This document shows positions 1 to 9,236 of a DNA stretch of 64,000 nucleotides, piece after piece (the stretch's first letter is position 1; each line of letters begins with the position of its first letter). The stretch covers positions 1,161,980 to 1,225,979 of the forward strand of contig RXPK01000038.1 in assembly GCA_004143645.1 (NCBI GenBank), given 5' to 3'. The DNA is from Protaetia brevitarsis. Lineage: Eukaryota; Arthropoda; Insecta; Coleoptera; Scarabaeidae. The position numbers and the translations under genes were made by a program. The notes beneath the pieces were generated by a model. That model was not told the DNA's origin, searched no databases, and saw only the letters and a program-made list of their open reading frames with translations.

Positions 1-1619
1 AGAACTTTCGCATTATTATTACCCAAAATAACAAACTAAACTTATTAGATAACTCGATATTTATTGTTAATTTTTGTGATTTTCGATAAGAAAGCAAGAA
101 ATATTATATTTATTCGGAAGAAAACCAAGATTTTCAAAGTTTAAGCATGAAAGGGATTTCGTGGCTTGTGTAAACTTACATACGAAAATCAGTTGTAAAT
201 ACTGTACCGTTCTGAAATGTACTAAAGTTAAGGTTTTTTACTTGCTAATGTAATGTATATGAAAACCATTTTTTTAATTTTCGTTCATTTATTTTATACA
301 TGCTGTTTATGAGTTTATTATAAGATTATGTAGAATTGTATATAAAGCCTTTCTCGATTTTTGTCAGCCTATTCATCTATGTATACAGTTAATACATATG
401 ATTAAAGACTGACTTCATGTGTTCGAATACTAAATTTTCACCGTGTTTGTGGGGGCGTAAAGAATTGCTGGTAATTGGCATTCACGATAACCCCTCGTTA
501 AAAGCTAATTGCTTATGAACGTATTCATAAATTTTACTGGATTGTACGATGTATTTAATGAATTACAGCGCCGACCTGCCAATTCCAACAGAAACATGAT
601 GAATCTTCACCCACGACTCCTCATGCGAGCAAACAACTTATTGATTGATTGTGAATTTGTTATATTAACAAGGAATTTTGTTTTACGCGTTAATCCGTAA
701 GATGCATTGATGTTCTAATTTAGATATGAAAAATATGGTTTGCGGTATAAATCATAAAAGCACTGAACAACCTGCAGTTAATAATAATTTTTAATTTACA
801 AGAAAATAGTGGTAGATACAAATGCCAACGCTTATTTCTTCCTATTCTTCGTTCTACTTTTCTAATTATTACACTCTTTGACACGCAAACACTATTTTGC
901 AATCATAATACATAGCAACTAGCAATGTATCAAAAAGGGATATTTTTTTGTAAAATAAATAAAAGCAGGAAATACAATACCAGAGTGTAACTAAAAGTAT
1001 TTCCAAACTTGAGCTACCAGTATAATAGGTTTCATCTAGAACATCCGCGCCATTTAGCTGCTGATGGGATCAGGAAGTTTGTATATGTGCATGCGTACAT
1101 ACGCGTTATGCATAAGCAAGTTTGCTTGAATCAATTATTAATGTAATAGCGTTTGCGATGATCATAGATTATAACACATATGTATCTTAAATTTAATTTG
1201 CGTATTGCTCCCTATCCTACATACCATTAATTCTAGCTAAAATTGCTAATGATTATACCGTTGCATCTACATTAATTGATAGTTAATGTGCAACGTAGTA
1301 AATAACTGAGTAGTACACACAGAGAGAATATCGATAAATAAGAGAGAATTCAGGATTTATTTGATTTGATTTCTATAACGTTTCTGTTTTAGAACTCTAT
1401 TTACTTATTACAGAAAGCGTATCTTTATAATGACGTGATGAATATCTAATTATACATTACCTGATATCCAAGTGTATAGACGGGTTTCCTATTCATATTT
1501 TCTTGCCATATTGCTTTTCCTTTCTGTTTATAATTTAGTAATTTCCAATTAAAAACTGTTTGGTGCAACGTTCTTTCTGTAGCTAGACACACGAATCCAA
1601 AAACTGAGGCTTTAAATAA
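1..1619. other. AT-rich DNA without a recognisable gene
   Basis: No open frame here carries a motif I recognise; the two short frames (509-700 plus, 720-902 minus) have biased, AT-driven composition and no domain signature. I see no tandem repeat, tRNA or convincing splice-bounded exon. It is probably intergenic or intronic. Confidence 0.5.
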
Positions 1620-1635
1620 GTAGTGTCGGGTCCGT

Positions 1636-1787
1636 CACGTTAACTTGAAGAAATAATAACCGAACGATTCAAGCCTGAGCAAGCAAGAGACAAAATATCG
1701 GCTCCTTGTAATAGAAGGGAATCGATATCTTCTGTCTCACTCGCTTCCGTTCGCATCGTTCGGATACTTTTTTCTTCAAGGTACCAT
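1636..1787. repeat. Foldback / MITE-like hairpin 1
   Basis: Two arms pair imperfectly: about 1636-1700 (CTTGAAGAAA, then CCGAACGATTCAAGC and GAGACAAAATATCG) and about 1721-1787 (its reverse complement, ending TTTCTTCAAGGTACC), with about 20 bases between them. The arms are 60-65 bp and roughly 75-80% alike by eye. No coding capacity. This is the structure of a short non-autonomous foldback element; the superfamily is not clear because I see no unambiguous target duplication. Confidence 0.65.
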
Positions 1788-2000
1788 CTTTAGCAAATTA
1801 AATGCGAATGTAAGCTCTACAAATATTCGATTATGAATGCAACCGAAGCTACAGCACACTGAAACAGTAATTACAAATTATTTGTAAACAATTCTGAATT
1901 ACGCATTGTTCGGTACTCAGTACTTGTAGTTTGGTTGCATAAATAATCGAAGGTTTGTGGAACTTCAATTCGCATTTAATTTGTTAAAGATTGTACATAA
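1781..2000. repeat. Foldback / MITE-like hairpin 2, adjoining hairpin 1
   Basis: A second inverted repeat starts where the first ends. The left arm (about 1783-1850, containing TTTAGCAAATTAAATGCGAA and ATTCGATTATGAATGCAACC) is the imperfect reverse complement of about 1928-1998 (GGTTGCATAAATAATCGAAG, then TTCGCATTTAATTTGTTAAA). Arms of about 66 bp flank a centre of about 75 bases. Both hairpins share the GTACC region as a boundary, so they may be halves of one composite element. Confidence 0.65.
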
Positions 2001-3270
2001 GCACATATAGTGCATTTGAAGATATAAGAATATTACTTTTAACACATGTAATGGTTTTATTGCACTCCCCGTGGCGATAATTACCGGGTTCCTCATTTAA
2101 GGGGTACGGTTTACTTGCGTACAACATATGAACCCGAGGGTCGTATTGACTATATGATGCTGATTAATTAAAACAAACATTGTTTTATAAATCAGCAGAA
2201 AACAAATTATTTACAAATATATTATACACATTTATTATGAGTATCATTATACGAAAGATTAAACACCATAGAATATTTAAAGCATTATTAATAGAGTGGT
2301 CAGACATGTCTGCTTACACAGGCCGCACTTGCCTCGCGCTATACAGAACGTTTAGCTATACTGGCTGTAAAATCAGTCCCTCCGATTCGTGTGTCTAGTA
2401 TAGAGATGGGTAACGCAGCGCTGCGTTGCGTTATTACGTTGATACACTGGAGTATGTTACAAGTATCGATACAACAGTCGCAGAGAGTCACAGCGTAATG
2501 ACTCAATTCGGCCAACTGACACTCGAATATGTAGTATATACCCAGCGGGCAACCGGCAGATGAGTTCACTTTGTTAGCACGTAACACAATGATGCCACGT
2601 GATTTGAGCGATATTTTCACTACAGCAAAGCTTAGTTGGCAATTGATATAAGTAATAAAGAAATAATGCAAATGTTTTAACGATAGCCAAAGAAAACTTA
2701 GTTAATTGATATTTCTGAAAGTTTGTTTTCTATAAAATATTTTTTTACCATATTATTGTAACCATAGACCTAACTAATTGCAAATAAATAAAAAATAGTA
2801 ATAGAGTAATAAATAAAAAAAATACGTTATTGAGATGTTCATAAAAATTTTCACGGCATTTTTGTCATTAAATCAAGAAAAAGTTGTGCTTATACTACTT
2901 ACCTATATACAGCTTCTCGACGTTTATCTTGATATCAGTTATAAGTTATAACAAAACGAAAACGTCTAAGACGCATTACCCATGGCAGCAAATACACTTT
3001 TTACGTAGTTGCACTTGTGATTAATTAGATTATTCCAACTGCCTCGTTTAAATACTTAACTTGTTCGTCGCGCAATACAAATTATAGCAATAGATGTAGA
3101 TGGCGCGGTTAAGCTAAACGTGGTGTTAAATATTATGCTCCGCAATAGATCTAAATAACTGAGAAACTCCAAATAAATAATTGGATAAAGTGTGTCCTAT
3201 AAAAAAAAGAAATCGTTGTGCATCTTACAAACTTAATTTCAGAGTAAGTTAGATTTGATATCCGACTAAA
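2001..3270. other. AT-rich DNA without a recognisable gene
   Basis: Open frames at 2180-2398 (plus) and 2339-2671 (minus) overlap antisense and have no recognisable motif, no intact neighbouring exon and no conserved-looking composition. I see nothing functional that I can name. Confidence 0.45.
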
Positions 3271-3289
3271 ATAAAATATAGAAATAAAA

Positions 3290-3480
3290 CGAATCGAGAG
3301 GAAGGAGCCTAGGTCCGACGGGTCGACCGGCCTTCGGCTCTTTTTACGCGCTTAAGAGAAAAAGTATCTATGTACATACTGTTATAAGAATATAACAAAT
3401 AGAGAAATTAAAAACAAAAGACAGGCAAGGCTTAGAATATTTTGAATTTATACAATTGTATAATGAAATTAACTTAAAGA
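3290..3480 (+). promoter_or_regulatory. Probable 5' UTR / internal promoter region of the LINE that follows
   Basis: Just upstream of the LINE ORF1 is a GC-rich island (about 3300-3352, GAGGAAGGAGCCTAGG then GGGTCGACCGGCC) in otherwise AT-rich DNA, followed by an A-rich leader. LINE 5' UTRs carry internal promoters and sometimes self-cleaving ribozymes, so this is the expected position. The exact 5' end of the element is not defined by a visible target duplication. Confidence 0.4.
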
Positions 3481-4215
3481 TGAGTTCAAGTGATGGTTAC
3501 TCTACTGACGAAAAAAACGGAAGGCAAAAGAAGAACCTGAAAATGCTTTTGGCATGAGTAAAAAACCCAAAGGACTCCCACTAAATCAGAGCGAAAATAT
3601 GATGATAAATTAGAGCAAATATTAAAAATGATGACAGAAATGAAGTCAGACCAGAAACTTATAAAGGAAGAAGTACAGCGCATAAGAACTGAACAAGAGG
3701 ACTTCAAAAATGAAATAAAAAGACTAACAAAAGAAAATGAGCAACTAAGAGAACAACACGAAATAATTAGAAAGGAAAACAAAGAAATTAAAGATGAAAT
3801 AAAAGAATATAGAAGAATTATGAATATATATGAAAAAGATAGAAAGAAAAGCAACATTATTCTATCAGGGTTGAGCATGGATACGGAGGACCCGGGGGCG
3901 TTGAAAAAAGCAACAGAAAATATAATAGAAAAATATCTAGAGTTGGATATAAAGGTTAAAAATGCTAAGAAAATTGGAGATCAAACATATTTGGTAGAAC
4001 TAAATAACGTGAACGAAAAGGATGAGATCTTGCAGAATAAGCACAAGCTGAAGAATTACAAACTTGACCGAATATACATCAATGAGGATCTTACAAGGGA
4101 GGAAATGGAAAAGCGTAAGCAACTTCGTAATAGAGCAAAAGAGGAAGCAAGAAAGGGAAAATCGGTGAAAATAGGTTACAATAAACTAACAGTGGATGGG
4201 AAAGAATGGAGGTGA
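3481..4215 (+). pseudogene. LINE ORF1, coiled-coil RNA-binding protein (one frameshift)
   Basis: The open part starts at the Met codon at 3628 and runs 195 codons, but a better start is the ATG at 3481 (MSSSDGYSTDE), joined through a frameshift between about 3525 and 3560. The first half is strongly charged heptad sequence, a coiled coil (EEVQRIRTEQEDFKNEIKRL region), as in trimerising LINE ORF1 proteins. The second half has the RRM-like/C-terminal pattern seen in insect LINE ORF1s: SNIILSGL, then NAKKIG, then IYINEDLT, then a basic tail. Such proteins bind element RNA to form the retrotransposition particle. It lies about 50-100 bases upstream of ORF2 on the same strand. Damage is light, so the insertion is fairly young. 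Confidence 0.8.
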
Positions 4216-4268
4216 AACAACAAAGACAGGAAAATAGAAGATCCAGGCGAGACAAAAAACTATGAGAG

Positions 4269-6157
4269 GTGAAGTGGGAATGTAGTGAGATGGGCCGAAG
4301 TATGAAGGACAAGAATAAGAACGTTAAGTTTATTAGTAATAAGTTTAGTTATAAGTCTAAAAATAACTGTACTAATAAGAGTGATTGCGGTATTAGTAAT
4401 CTTTTGGGTAAGGGCAATGATGACTATAGCTTTGAACTCATAAATAACGGTACCAGTGAAATAGAGGGGCAAAAACATAGAAATAAAAGAAATAAGTGGA
4501 AGAAAGACGTAAATGGGCAACTGCTTATAGAAACTTGGAATGTTAAAACTCTTTTGAAAGTTAGAAAGATGGAAGAAACGGCAAAGGAAATAGAAAAATA
4601 TAAATTAGACATTACGGCTGTCCAAGAAATTAGATGGAAAGATAAGGGAGATATTAGGAAAGATAAATACATATTTTTATACAGTGGGGAACAAAAAAGC
4701 GGGAAAAATGGAGTAGGTTTTTACATAAAAAAGAATTTAGAGCACACTATATTGAATTTTAGGCCATTAAGCGGGCGAATAGCAACATTAAGAATAAAAA
4801 TAAAGGATAAAAACGTAACAATAGTGAAAATATACGCACCGATAGAAATGGCAGAAGAAGATGAGAAAGATAAATTTTATGAGTTATTAACGAATATCTG
4901 TGAGCAAATACCAAAGAAAGATGAAATAATATTGTTAGGAGACGTTAATGATCAGGTGGGTAGGGAACACTATTTAAAAAGTCTGGTAGGTAATGGGAAA
5001 AGGACGTCCATAACGTCACTAACGACAATGGGTATAGGCTGTGTAAATGGCAGAAATACTGAAATTATCATTTTTATCAACTAAATTCGAGCATCCCAAA
5101 CGACATAAGGTCACTTGGAGACATCCGGGAGGTAACATAGAAAACCAAATAGACCATATTTTAGCCTCTAAGAGAATTAGTCAAAATACAATTAATAGAA
5201 CGTACAGGGGAGCGCAAGCAGAAACAGATCACTATCTAGTGATAGCTAGAATAAAAAATGCGAAGGTAATAAAGTATTTTGCAACCAAAAGAAATATAAG
5301 AGGGTGGGAGGTAGAAAAATTAAGTATGAGGTTTAAAAAGTCGTATGAAGAAAAATATGCTAGGAACACACGAAATTATCCAACAAATATAAACAAAATA
5401 GATGAATCCTGGGAAGAATTAAAAACCAGTATAATAAAAAACGGAGAAGAAAGTGATAAATACAAAAGAAAGAAGACAGACAGAAAAGGACTGGTATGAC
5501 TACGAATGTGAAGAAATTAGAAAACAAAAAACGCTAGCGCAGATAGCATTGATGAACAAAAAGGACGAACAAAATAGAAAGGTTTATAACACACTAAGAA
5601 ATAAGGCAAATGGAATATATAAGAGAAAAAAAAATGAATGGTTGAATAGGAAGTTAGGGGAAATAAATAGAGAAGGCAATAGAAATAACTTAAGACAGTT
5701 TTATAAAAAGCTAAAGTGTCAGAATTTTAAAGCTGGAATAAAAACAAGAGGGATGAAAACTAGAGACGGAAAAATCGAACACGACCCCCAATTAATAGAA
5801 AATATATGGAAGGATAACTAACTACTACTCTAAAAGATGAAATATATATATATAAAAACGGAGGATACACTAACAGAAGAAGACAAAACGAGGTTAAATG
5901 TCCTACAGAAATCGAAGTGCTAGAAGAAATTAGAAATCTTCGTAATAATAGAGCTCCAGGGGAAGATGGGATAGAGGCGGAAATACTAAAGTATGAGGGA
6001 CAACAGCAGGCCAAGCATATATATCAATTTGTACAATAAATATGGAAACAAAATAAAATCCCAAAATGACTGGAATACGCTATAGCTCTCTATCTGTTCA
6101 AAATAGAATACTGTAACAATAAATCAATCTATCGGTATAGCTTATCGGCATGCTGAA
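4269..6157 (+). pseudogene. LINE ORF2: AP-type endonuclease plus start of reverse transcriptase, 3' truncated
   Basis: From about 4525 the frame shows an apurinic-type endonuclease: ETWNVKTLL, then TAVQEIRWK (catalytic Glu), then KIYAP, then LLGDVNDQVGRE (the GDFN-like block). A frameshift near 5045 moves to another frame with ENQIDHIL and AETDHYLVIARI, the distal endonuclease motifs (SDH-like TDH). Another shift near 5455 leads to a basic linker (KRKKNEWLNRKLGE). From about 5880 the RT domain starts in further frames: IRNLRNNRAPGEDGIEAEIL, then IWKQNKIPK, then YAIALYLFK, then a decayed copy of the NYRGISLL block at 6110-6155. Homology stops there, before the catalytic YxDD motif. The product would nick target DNA and copy element RNA. 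The family resembles insect LINEs often labelled craniofacial development protein 2-like; I do not assign a clade. The copy cannot make a working enzyme. Confidence 0.88.
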
Positions 6158-6560
6158 CTTTTTAGTTTATTTCTACTGAGATTTAAATCTCTTCACATAT
6201 TTTTTGTGGTCCCCTCAGCATCGCGTGATTTCTGCATTCGTCAGTTCAAAGCTCCTTATGTTGTTTTGGTGGTATGCAGTAGATCTTCGAGGTATGGTCT
6301 ACTTGTAGTGTATAGATTCAAATCATCCACATAAAGTAGATGGTTGATAGATGTTATATTTCCACTGAAATTATAAGTACCCTTCGTTCTATTTCGCGGG
6401 TATCATCATTAGTAGTCTATACTACAGCTAAACAGAACTATAGCGGGCTTAATGCATCGCTCTGTATACCTCGACGGGTCAATATAACCTCTTATTTAGT
6501 TGGCGTTTGTAAAACAACGGTTTGCAATGGCTTCTCGCAGAAGATCGAATCCACGCGGTA
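6158..6560 (-). pseudogene. Reverse transcriptase fragment of a second LINE, antisense to the first
   Basis: Read on the minus strand, frame-shifted pieces match an RT palm: QSDALSPLWFCLAV (the QGDSLSPLLF-type block) near 6440-6480, then LLYVDDLNLYT at about 6310-6340 (codons for YVDD complement 6322-6333, with both catalytic Asp), then SRPYLEDLLHTT. The SPLWFCLAL / YVDDL / LLHTT spacing resembles the R4/NeSL-like group rather than jockey or I, but clade assignment by eye is tentative. It carries stops and frameshifts and is bounded by the truncated LINE on one side and the inverted terminus at 6577 on the other. Confidence 0.7.
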
Positions 6561-7123
6561 CAGCTCGAGATGTATTACACTATGTAACAATTTCTATTAA
6601 TTTTGTCTTTGGGTTGTAACTGCCATTTCCTATTTTCTTATGTCAGAAAAGTATAAAAACAGTCGATTATTTCCCACAAACTTTGCTTTTGTGACCAAGA
6701 CAATGATATTTTAAAATTTACAAGCAAACCCAAAATGAGAAGTACATATTATGTCGTTCGACGTAGAATACGGGAACTAAAGACATCAGTGACGGAAGTG
6801 AATTAATTTACGATAGGAATGACAGTAAATATGTCTGTCAAAGTGACAAGTATCTGCATTTTCGGCTTTGGATTTGTTTTTTTTTGGAAAACAAAACAAA
6901 AATATCACAATGAAGATGTCTCAGCCACTCAACCTGCTTTGATAATTTATTGCTATATTGTTCAGGCGCTATTTTAAATTTTGACAGATCCAATGTTCCA
7001 ACGTCCCTCCATTCAAAACGTGTACACTCCTGAAGCTGATATAATAGACTCGTCCCACGATTTCAGTGCTCAAAACGGTGTGTATATGTACTTCTCATTT
7101 CACTATACCTATTTTCTAATTAG

Positions 7124-8185
7124 ATGATGGCTTCAAGAGGTTGCAAACATGAAGCAGACGCGTTTTGCTATGTTTGTGGTCAGTTTATTAAGACAAGAGG
7201 ATGGTATAGGGGAGAAAAGAGATCCATGAGATTTGTAATTCCAAGCATTTGGCGGAAACCCACTAACCACTCAAGCAACTGCTACTTTTGCATTGTGGAC
7301 CCTTCCAAGCGCCGCACTGGCAAAAATGCACCTGCTGTAATGTATCCGGATCTTCCTTCATCCATGGTCCCAGTATTAGACAGCCCTCAGCTTCCATTAC
7401 CTACTCCTCCAAAGATAGATCAGGCGTCTTGCGTCGCTGATCGCAATCAGCAACAGCGAGTCGGAGTGTGAAGAAAATATTGTAGAATCAGGTGACATGA
7501 TCAATGTAGAACGACTTAGTTAGAGATCTTGGACTCTCCAAGTCCATTGCTGAGATTTTGACCTCTAGGCTGAAGTAGTGGAACTTGCTGGATGAAACTG
7601 TGCGAGTCGTAGATCAGAGAAAGCGTCACCAAACTTTTTCTAGCTTTCTCACCTATTTGAGGCAATTGGAATCGCCTATAATCCAAATGAGTGGCATCTC
7701 TTCATTGACAGCCCTTTAAGAAGCCTCAGAGCAGTACTGCAGCATAATGGTAATAACTTTCCATCTCTTCTCCTGGGTCATTCAGTGCACCTCAAAGAGG
7801 ATTACTTTAACATCAAGACCTTGCTGAAAATTTTGAAGTATGACAAGTATGGCTGGGAGGTCATCGGCGACTTCAAAATGGTGTCATTGCTCATGGATCT
7901 GGAAAACATGGAAACAATATCAAATGAGAGCCTCTGGTAGACCCTCTAAAGGTGCTGATGCCACCACTGCACATAAAGTTGGGGCTTATAAAACAATTTG
8001 CGAAAGCTCTAGGTACGGAGTCAGCAGCCATCAAACACCTTGAAAAATTATTTCCTAAGCTATCTGAGGCGAAAGCCGGTGTCTTCGTAGGACCTCAAAT
8101 TAAGAAGATTCTCGACTGCGATAACTTTCCTAAAAAGCTCACCCGTAAGGAGAAAATATTGAAGATATACACTGTGTCCACTTAA
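7124..8185 (+). pseudogene. Broken gene for a repeat-family protein of unknown function (Cys-containing N-terminus)
   Basis: The first open piece (7124-7471) starts MMASRGCKHEADAFCYVCGQ, with CxxC and further Cys (NCYFCIVDPSKRR), suggesting metal binding. From memory, members of this multi-copy arthropod family have an extra stretch of roughly 40 residues between FIKTR and GWYRGEKR, missing here, so there is an internal deletion. Homology continues through several frames: DLAENFEV region, EVIGDFKMV at about 7850-7880, VDPLKVLMPPLHIKLGLI at about 7937-7990 with an apparent deletion before it, then FPKLSEAK, GVFVGPQIKKILD and FPKKLTRKEK, ending at 8185 where the foldback begins. Family function is unknown to me; it is found in many dispersed copies in arthropods, which suggests spread by a mobile element. 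Confidence 0.7.
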
Positions 8186-8770
8186 ATATGAGACTGTTGT
8201 ATAAAATAAAAGGCAGTGCTTCTTTAGAAATATATTTGGGGTTTAAAATTAACGTTCGTAATTTTGCTATAATTAAGAAAAAAAAAAAGAAATTGTCTTG
8301 AGAATAAATCACCCTTATTTTTAAAGATATGAAGAAGTTCCAGTAGAAAAAAAGTACTTCAAATTCCTAAATATGCCAAAATACCAACTTTCAAGTAAAA
8401 ATCGAAAAAACACATTTTTACAAAAAAGAAAATTAAAAAAGTATTTTTTCAATGTTTGACTCATATTGTGTAATTTTGTAGAATTCCATTTCTTTGATTT
8501 CTACTTTGAAAATTTGTATTCTGGCACATTTAGGGAGTTGAAGTACTTTTCGCTAATGGAGCTTTTTGGTATCTTTAAAAATAAGCGTGTTTTATTCTCA
8601 AGACAATTAATTTTTTTCTTAATTTATAGCAAAACCACGCATTTTAATTAAGTTTGAATATAAAATATGCTTTTAAAGAAGCACCAACTTTTATTTTACA
8701 TATTTTTTTTTTATAAATTCAATAAAAATTTTTCCCATTTGTCTCATACTTAAGTTAATATACATATATG
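8165..8770. repeat. Long internal inverted repeat (arms about 260-290 bp)
   Basis: The left arm (about 8165-8440) and right arm (about 8475-8770) are imperfect reverse complements. Anchors: ACTTAAATATGAGAC at about 8180 against GTCTCATACTTAAGT at about 8740; AGTGCTTCTTTA against TAAAGAAGCACCA; AATTGTCTTGAGAATAAA at about 8292 against TTTATTCTCAAGACAATT at about 8590; AGTACTTCAAATTCCTAAAT against GGGAGTTGAAGTACTTTT. The centre is near 8455. An RNA of this region would fold into a long hairpin. It lies directly after the coding relic and inside the terminal repeats of the same element. Confidence 0.8.
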
Positions 8771-9002
8771 TGGGTATATTTCAAATTTTCGTTGTCCTAG
8801 TCACAAAAGCAAAATTAGAGGGAATAAAAGTATTTTTCTATTGTTTTGAAGCATAAATAAGTTGGAAATAACGCTTACTACTCAAGGACAAAAAACGTGT
8901 TACATAGTGTTATTATTATATGATATGCCGCTATATTTTTGCGGGGTGATGATAGGATAGCTATAGTCGTAGTCCGTACTAAAACTGTGAAAATTAAAGT
9001 TA

Positions 9003-9233
9003 GGCAGAGTTCACACCGGAGTGATACGACTGCAATACGACAAGCGGCGCAACCAGCAACATGGCACGTACCGTGTAAATTTAGGCAGAATGCGCACTGG
9101 GGGAATACCACACACAATATAAAAAGCCACACAACCAGTAACACAACAATTAAATTAAATCGTGTTACTGGTTGTGTGGCTTGTTATATTGCGTGTGGTA
9201 TCCGTGTCGTATCACTCCGGTGTGCACGATGCC
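9003..9233. mobile_element. PIF/Harbinger MITE with TTA target duplication
   Basis: The ends are GGCAGAGTTCACACCGGAGT at 9003 and its counterpart ...ACTCCGGTGTGCACGATGCC ending 9233. Both are directly flanked by TTA (9000-9002 and 9234-9236), the three-base duplication of PIF/Harbinger elements. A second strong palindrome lies at the centre: CCACACAACCAGTAACAC (9137-9154) against GTGTTACTGGTTGTGTGG (9162-9179). There is no coding potential of its own; the open frames crossing it are artefacts of the palindrome. It is unrelated in its ends to the Harbinger copy at 44743-47077, so it was moved by another family member. Confidence 0.9.
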
Positions 9234-9236
9234 TTA

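Larger units (their letters stand above)
6577..8910. mobile_element. 2.3-kb element with about 140-bp imperfect inverted termini and an internal foldback
   Basis: The outermost 12 bases read ACACTATGTAAC at 6577 and GTTACATAGTGT ending at 8910. Inward, the arms stay recognisably complementary to about 6720 and 8768: left GCTTTTGTGACCAAGACAAT (from about 6685) mirrors right TTGTCCTAGTCACAAAAGC (from about 8794). Both ends are flanked by TATT (6573-6576 and 8911-8914), a candidate 4-bp target duplication. Inside are a broken gene (7124-8185) and a long foldback (8165-8770). The architecture is that of a cut-and-paste DNA transposon, but the gene does not resemble any transposase I can name, so this may be a non-autonomous carrier or an under-described family. 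Confidence 0.6.

Noticed and set aside
3486..4672. Minus-strand Ser/Phe-rich frames opposite the LINE
   Set aside because: Antisense shadows of the coiled-coil ORF1 and the endonuclease.
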